Below are positions 59,759 to 64,000 of a DNA stretch of 64,000 nucleotides, one piece after another. The position numbers and the translations under genes were made by a program. Within the stretch, counting starts at the first letter, position 1. Every line of letters begins with the position of its first letter. Source of the DNA: Sporomusa sp. KB1 (GTDB lineage Bacteria; Bacillota; Negativicutes; Sporomusales; Sporomusaceae); the NCBI RefSeq assembly GCF_007830295.1, contig NZ_VLKC01000002.1, positions 1,583,740 through 1,647,739 of the forward strand. Direction: 5' to 3'. The notes beneath the pieces are model-generated. The model was not told the DNA's origin and did not search any database. It was given only the letters and a program-made list of their open reading frames with translations.

Positions 59759-60289
59759 TCAAATAAATACTATCGCACCGACGACAACAACAACTGCAGC
59801 AGCCTCCGCTGCACTCGCCACAGTGGTTACATTCACAGCAAGTTCAACATTTGTTCCAATATTGACATTCACTCCATAATTAATATTCGATACGGAATTT
59901 TTGCCACCGCCAGCAACCAGGTCAAGCTCAGCTGCTGTTAGTGTATCAGGTGACGGATGCAAAACAATATACCTGGTATCTTCCGTATTCTGCACAATTC
60001 TGAATTCAACGCCTTCCGGAACAACGGTCTGTTGTTCACTTTCTACAGCGGCAAGCATCATTTTCGAAATCGCCTTGACCGATTCAGCTACCTTCTTATG
60101 TGGCAGCACAATATATTTTACCATTTTGGGTGCTTCAATTACTTTGTACTCCACACCTTCTTCAATTGGTACGCCAAACTCTTCCATAACCTCCCCGGGA
60201 TTGGCGATGAATTTAGCCTTAAAAGCATCATCCTCCCAGCACTTGGCAATCAATTCACCATAAAGTACCTGTACATCCTTTTCCGTCAT
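59759..60289 (-). CDS. Proteusin-type RiPP precursor, NHLP leader
   Basis: A 176-residue precursor. Residues 1-128 are a nitrile-hydratase-like leader (LYGELIAKCWEDDAFKAKFI) ending in LTAAELDLVAGG, the double-glycine cut site. The leader contains the EGVEYKVIEA...KYIVLPH unit twice (about 43-64 and 91-111), and is longer than usual for the family. The 48-residue core starts GKNSVSN and has three hexads NINYGV, NVNIGT, NVELAV then NV, with Asn at core positions 7, 13, 19 and 25, ending in a hydrophobic segment (AAAVVVVVGAIVFI). It has no Cys. The pattern recalls polytheonamide and predicts a D/L-alternating beta-helix. GGAGG precedes the ATG. Confidence 0.88.
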   Translation of the reverse strand: MTEKDVQVLYGELIAKCWEDDAFKAKFIANPGEVMEEFGVPIEEGVEYKVIEAPKMVKYIVLPHKKVAESVKAISKMMLAAVESEQQTVVPEGVEFRIVQNTEDTRYIVLHPSPDTLTAAELDLVAGGGKNSVSNINYGVNVNIGTNVELAVNVTTVASAAEAAAVVVVVGAIVFI

Positions 60290-60304
60290 AATAATCCTCC
60301 CTCA

Positions 60305-61723
60305 TTAATACTCTACCAAGCAGCCTGCCTTGAAAAGATAATTTATACAGTAAAACGTTTCCGCCGGCGCAATGTCATTTTTTGTCAAAAGCGTACTTGC
60401 GATCTGCCTAGCGGTCCATTTTTTCTGTTGTATTAATTCTCCAATCATCCCATAAATATCCTGCTTTATTTCCGGAGAATTTTGAAAATTAACTCGAAAT
60501 TTTGCCTTGCTTGCAAGAGTAAAGCCCTCTTTCGACGGACAGCTGGTATAATACTCCTGAAAACGCAGGATTTGTCCAGAATCCAAACTTATTGGCATAT
60601 AGGTATTAATCATTAGCGTCATCTTTTCAGCAAAATCAGCGCTATTGGTAAACAGCATCTGCCCTGGTTTAATTTCTCCGGTAGGATGTGCTTCATCTGC
60701 ATTGCAAGGTGTCGTCAGGCGAATACTTTTTTCCACCAGATTAACTATAAAGCCAGAAGCGCAACTAATTGTCTGGGCTACTGACTCCTCACCATTTTCT
60801 TCTCTAGCCCGTCCCGCTTTGGTCACCGTATTATACGCTGCTGCTTCCGGAAAGCGAGGCAATAACTCGACAAACAACAATTCTTCCGGTGCGAAATACT
60901 GCAAAATTTCCCGATACAACTCCAAAGTTAAAACTGAAAAACGATGAATACCTGGCATTTTTGCCGCTTCCTGAAGAAATTTTTTCGTTCTCTCTGGCTG
61001 CCGCATGGCCGCTGCCGTAGTTACCTGCGGTACTACACCAAATATCTCCTGATAAATCCGGCTGAACTCTTCATAATCGGGATTATCAAATGGTTCTGTA
61101 GCACAATAACATACCCCGGAACCGGCAGCATCACCGATAATCTCCCGCGACTTAAGCAAAATATCCCGCCATAGGGTGCTATTCTCCGTTGTCGCCCGGA
61201 ATATACCCTCCAGTTTTGCCGATGCTAGTGCACAAAACTCGCACCCCATAGAACAACCTTTTGACAATTCAAAAACAAGCGGTACATGAATAAATCCCAC
61301 ATTATTACTGCCAAGTTCACCCCAGCAGCGATTCAACTGGCGTTGCCGCCAAGCTTTAAATGCGGGATTTTTCGGAACGCAGTCATGTTCCTGCAAACGA
61401 TTGCGGTGGCCTATCTTTTCAAGCATATAAGCCGAATACCATTGTACCGCTACAGGTAAATTTTCATATTTACCCTGATATAAATTACATAGCGGATCTT
61501 TACAAAGGCAGTCCATGTCTTCGACCTTCACATTTAGCTGGTAGCAAGCAAGAGTTTCCGATGGTGCCTGTTCATAGGCTGCACGAAAATCCGGATCACC
61601 AATATACCACTCTAAAAACCGTTTTACCTGGGCCACTGTATGCATTTGCCTGCTATTACGTTCCCCAGACTGAATGATTTTCGGCACGGCCTCCATCATT
61701 TTTAAAAATTCTTTATTCACCAA
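60305..61723 (-). CDS. Radical SAM peptide epimerase, PoyD-like
   Basis: A 472-residue radical SAM enzyme with the cluster motif C157-x3-C161-x2-C164 (FELSKGCSMGCEFCALASAK). The C-terminal half carries AQTISCASGFIVNLVEKSIR followed by LTTPCNADEAHPTGEIKPG, the pattern typical of PoyD/OspD-type RiPP epimerases, with C340 a candidate hydrogen donor. These enzymes turn L-residues of the core into D-residues, usually every second one. The start is TTG 61723 or GTG 61720, overlapping the methyltransferase gene. Placed between the C-methyltransferase and the precursor. Confidence 0.85.
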   Translation of the reverse strand: MVNKEFLKMMEAVPKIIQSGERNSRQMHTVAQVKRFLEWYIGDPDFRAAYEQAPSETLACYQLNVKVEDMDCLCKDPLCNLYQGKYENLPVAVQWYSAYMLEKIGHRNRLQEHDCVPKNPAFKAWRQRQLNRCWGELGSNNVGFIHVPLVFELSKGCSMGCEFCALASAKLEGIFRATTENSTLWRDILLKSREIIGDAAGSGVCYCATEPFDNPDYEEFSRIYQEIFGVVPQVTTAAAMRQPERTKKFLQEAAKMPGIHRFSVLTLELYREILQYFAPEELLFVELLPRFPEAAAYNTVTKAGRAREENGEESVAQTISCASGFIVNLVEKSIRLTTPCNADEAHPTGEIKPGQMLFTNSADFAEKMTLMINTYMPISLDSGQILRFQEYYTSCPSKEGFTLASKAKFRVNFQNSPEIKQDIYGMIGELIQQKKWTARQIASTLLTKNDIAPAETFYCINYLFKAGCLVEY

Positions 61724-63647
61724 CTATGCCACCCTCTTTATCTTCAAAATGAATATTCCCGACAGGAAGTCCGCTCCCGCGGCGATACGGAAGAGCAGGA
61801 AACTGTACTGCCAAAGCAAGAATTTCTTCACCAATCTTTATCATCAGCCTAGCCGTCAATAAGCCTTCGATAGCACCATCAATCTCAGCTGCGGAATACT
61901 TGCCGTCTAACAATTCTCTTACTTTGCGGCAGGTAATTGCTATAGCGGCAAATAAATAAACCTCTTTATCCACACCTGTCAGCGTATACACGCTCTGCAC
62001 CGCACAATCTCTTAAATCACTGATTTCCAGGCAGTTGTCAAATATACTCATCACCAGACGGTCACCACGGCCAACATTATAGAGCTCAATCCATTTAGAA
62101 ATCTGTGCTGCAAGTTTTTGCCATAAGCCTACCTTAGTACGATATAAATCATCGTCGGCAATTGACTTTGGCAAATAATATTCTGCTGTTCGCTGAATAA
62201 AATTCTCATCATCCAAACCAACATAGTGATACAACTCAATCGGCTCCAGCTCGAGTCCATATGCTGCGGGATTCATGGTATACGAGCTGTTGCGCTGAAA
62301 AATAACCGAATTCAAATGTGTCGGCGGCTGTAAATGACTAATTAGCGGCAATAGCTCCACCATTTCCTGATACCATTCAGCTTGATCACCAGGCATGTCC
62401 TTTAATAAATTCCATACAACTAAGATGCCATAATAACGGCAATATTTTAATAATTCAACATGTTTAATCGCCCGGTTTCCCTTATTCATTAACCCCAGCA
62501 AATTATCTTGCAAGCTCTCAATTCCCGGCTGCAAATAGGAAAAACCGGCTTCGCGAAAGGCCTTAACATCATCTTTTGTTAGATTTGATTTCACTTCGGC
62601 AAAAAATTTAAATTTTTGTTCATTGTTGGCCAGGCGTGGCAGCAACTCCCGAATATGATCATTACTTAAAATGCAATCAGTAAAAATAAAAGTATCTATT
62701 GTGTACCGTCCATACTGTACGTTAAGTTCTTTGATAATGTCTTCGCTGCTTTTCTGGCGATACTGTAATGTTTCTTTACTTGTATGAATTCCGCAAAATG
62801 TACAGCGTTTTTTTTGTCCCCACCAACACCCACGCGAACCTTCTATTAATAAGCAGGGAACAATATGTTTTTTAAAATCAAATTCTTCCAGACTACGAAA
62901 ATAGTCATAAAAGTCAGGTATTGCCATATTTGCCATAAGGCTGCGTCCCCATGACATTTTCTGCCCGCCAGCAACCAACGCACTGGGAAACAACGTATGG
63001 ATAAACTCCTTAGAATCTCCTGCTAACACATGCTTGCAAAACTCAGGAAATAGATCGTCAGCTTCGCCGGAAAAGACATAATCGACAGTTGGCATATAAT
63101 CCGCAAGTGCCTGTCCGATACTGCCAGTACAACTATTTCCTCCCAATACTGTCACAATTGACGGATCACGTTCCTTAAGCAGCCTTACTAATGCCAAAGA
63201 TGCATTTTGCTGCTGATAGGTAATGTCACAGCCAACAATTCGCGGCTGATATGACAAAATGACTTCCACCATTTCCAGCAAGAATGAGTCGATAAACGGC
63301 TTAGTAGCTTCAAACCGGGCATAGCAGGGTTCATATATCTGCTCTACATCAAGATGGTTTGCCTGTATTTCCTGTTTGGCATACGCAAAATACTCTGCCG
63401 AATCACGATGTTTAGAAAATCCAGCCAAGTGACTGAATATCAATTCACCTAGTAACTCAAAGGAACCAATATCTTTCATAAAATCGCTGTATTTTTTTAA
63501 TCCCAGCCTTTTGGCAAACCGCAAATTACCGTATTCAATCACTGCCGACAAACCTGCTTTTTGCACTTCTCCCTTCAATACACTCAGTGCCATCGACGGA
63601 TTACCTAACATAGAAAAAGGCATGTGCACTAGACAAACATCTGCCAC
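61713..63647 (-). CDS. B12-dependent radical SAM C-methyltransferase for RiPP maturation
   Basis: Start GTG 63647 (MADVCLVHMPFSMLGNPSMA, 644 residues), AGGAG eight bases upstream; a longer GTG start is less well placed. The N-terminus is a cobalamin-binding domain (VGCDITYQQQNASLALVRLL, TVLGGNSCTGSIGQALADYM), followed by the radical SAM motif with C-x7-C-x2-C spacing (RGCWWGQKKRCTFCGI; C274, C282, C285). This is the family that adds methyl groups to unactivated carbons of core residues, as PoyB/PoyC do in polytheonamide. First gene of the operon. Confidence 0.88.
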   Translation of the reverse strand: MADVCLVHMPFSMLGNPSMALSVLKGEVQKAGLSAVIEYGNLRFAKRLGLKKYSDFMKDIGSFELLGELIFSHLAGFSKHRDSAEYFAYAKQEIQANHLDVEQIYEPCYARFEATKPFIDSFLLEMVEVILSYQPRIVGCDITYQQQNASLALVRLLKERDPSIVTVLGGNSCTGSIGQALADYMPTVDYVFSGEADDLFPEFCKHVLAGDSKEFIHTLFPSALVAGGQKMSWGRSLMANMAIPDFYDYFRSLEEFDFKKHIVPCLLIEGSRGCWWGQKKRCTFCGIHTSKETLQYRQKSSEDIIKELNVQYGRYTIDTFIFTDCILSNDHIRELLPRLANNEQKFKFFAEVKSNLTKDDVKAFREAGFSYLQPGIESLQDNLLGLMNKGNRAIKHVELLKYCRYYGILVVWNLLKDMPGDQAEWYQEMVELLPLISHLQPPTHLNSVIFQRNSSYTMNPAAYGLELEPIELYHYVGLDDENFIQRTAEYYLPKSIADDDLYRTKVGLWQKLAAQISKWIELYNVGRGDRLVMSIFDNCLEISDLRDCAVQSVYTLTGVDKEVYLFAAIAITCRKVRELLDGKYSAAEIDGAIEGLLTARLMIKIGEEILALAVQFPALPYRRGSGLPVGNIHFEDKEGGIVGE

Positions 63648-63780
63648 TGCTACCACTCCTAAACTAAAATCGCCTATTTATTCTTGATTAGCCGGTTTTT
63701 ATGGCATCTCCTTGTAAAGGGTTTTACTTATATGTAGCGAAACATAACCTTGATTAAAAATGTATAAAAGGAATGTGCTT

Positions 63781-64000
63781 ATGGAGATTATTGTATTACA
63801 CCAAAAGACAGCACGACTTTTTTATCAGCAAATGCTAACAAAATGCCATAGCTGTATCAGGAATCCAGCTTACATCGCCCTGGGCGCAATTGATGAAACC
63901 ACTGGCACGCCGCTGGGTGCATTAGTCGCATTGCTGGAAAATGAAACTATATTCATTCAATCATTATACATAGATGTGAATTATCGGCAGCAAGGTATCG
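63781..64000 (+). CDS. GNAT-family acetyltransferase, N-terminal part (runs off window)
   Basis: An open frame from ATG 63781, with AGGAA upstream, continues past the right edge (73 codons visible). YIALGAIDETTGTPLGALVA followed by QSLYIDVNYRQQGI is the GNAT acetyl-CoA site motif (R-x-x-G). It is divergent from the RiPP operon with 133 bases between. Whether it belongs to that pathway, e.g. as a capping or self-protection enzyme, cannot be told. Confidence 0.75.
   Translation, partial: MEIIVLHQKTARLFYQQMLTKCHSCIRNPAYIALGAIDETTGTPLGALVALLENETIFIQSLYIDVNYRQQGI

Overview
The window is the chromosome of a spore-forming, double-membraned Firmicute (class Negativicutes, Sporomusaceae-like; genus not determinable from this sequence alone). 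Two Spo0E-type phosphatase genes, a DUF2600 spore-terpene synthase and an anti-TRAP-like gene point to a Firmicute. A TonB-dependent receptor with ExbB and ExbD shows that it has an outer membrane.

Positions 1 to about 29.4 kb are the right part of an integrated contractile-tailed phage; its left end lies outside the window. The late operon runs leftward on the minus strand from the terminase at 13.6 kb: terS, terL, portal, MuF, a kinase, DUF2213 protease with scaffold, cement protein, DUF2184 capsid, connectors, neck, DUF3383 sheath, two tail-tube paralogues, a frameshifted tail chaperone and the tape measure. Upstream (14.4-26.7 kb) is an early module, also leftward: Cro-like regulator, excisionase-like protein, DUF2800 nuclease, DUF2815 SSB, family A DNA polymerase, two SNF2 helicases, a DNA methyltransferase, a VapE primase/helicase and a VRR-NUC nuclease. 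A GTTGC-rich stretch near 16.4-16.65 kb may be an origin. A divergent promoter/operator region at 26.74-26.92 kb separates this from the rightward lysogeny genes (CI-like repressor, ImmA/IrrE peptidase, integrase).

Host genes follow. The 29.5-41 kb segment holds Ppx/GppA, the DUF2600 enzyme, an M20 tripeptidase, a YkuS-like protein, DNA polymerase IV, the YhaM exoribonuclease, an anti-TRAP-like zinc protein, two Spo0E-like genes within a local duplication, and an orphan sigma-54 response regulator.

A leftward cluster at 51.4-41.4 kb looks like an outer-membrane metal or metallophore uptake system: binding lipoprotein, radical SAM enzyme, an unrecognised protein, FmdE-family protein, FecCD permease, a TrmO-like protein with an FmdE-like C-terminal half, ExbB, ExbD, ATPase and TonB receptor.

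The most striking locus is the leftward operon at 63.6-52.5 kb, a proteusin-type RiPP cluster: B12-radical SAM C-methyltransferase, PoyD-like radical SAM epimerase, a precursor with an unusually long NHLP leader, two membrane-fusion proteins and two NHLM-type ABC exporters, one with a C39 leader peptidase. The predicted core has a strict hexad pattern with Asn every six residues, as in the beta-helical channel peptide polytheonamide, but with the hydrophobic segment at the opposite end. A truncated GNAT gene begins at the right edge.
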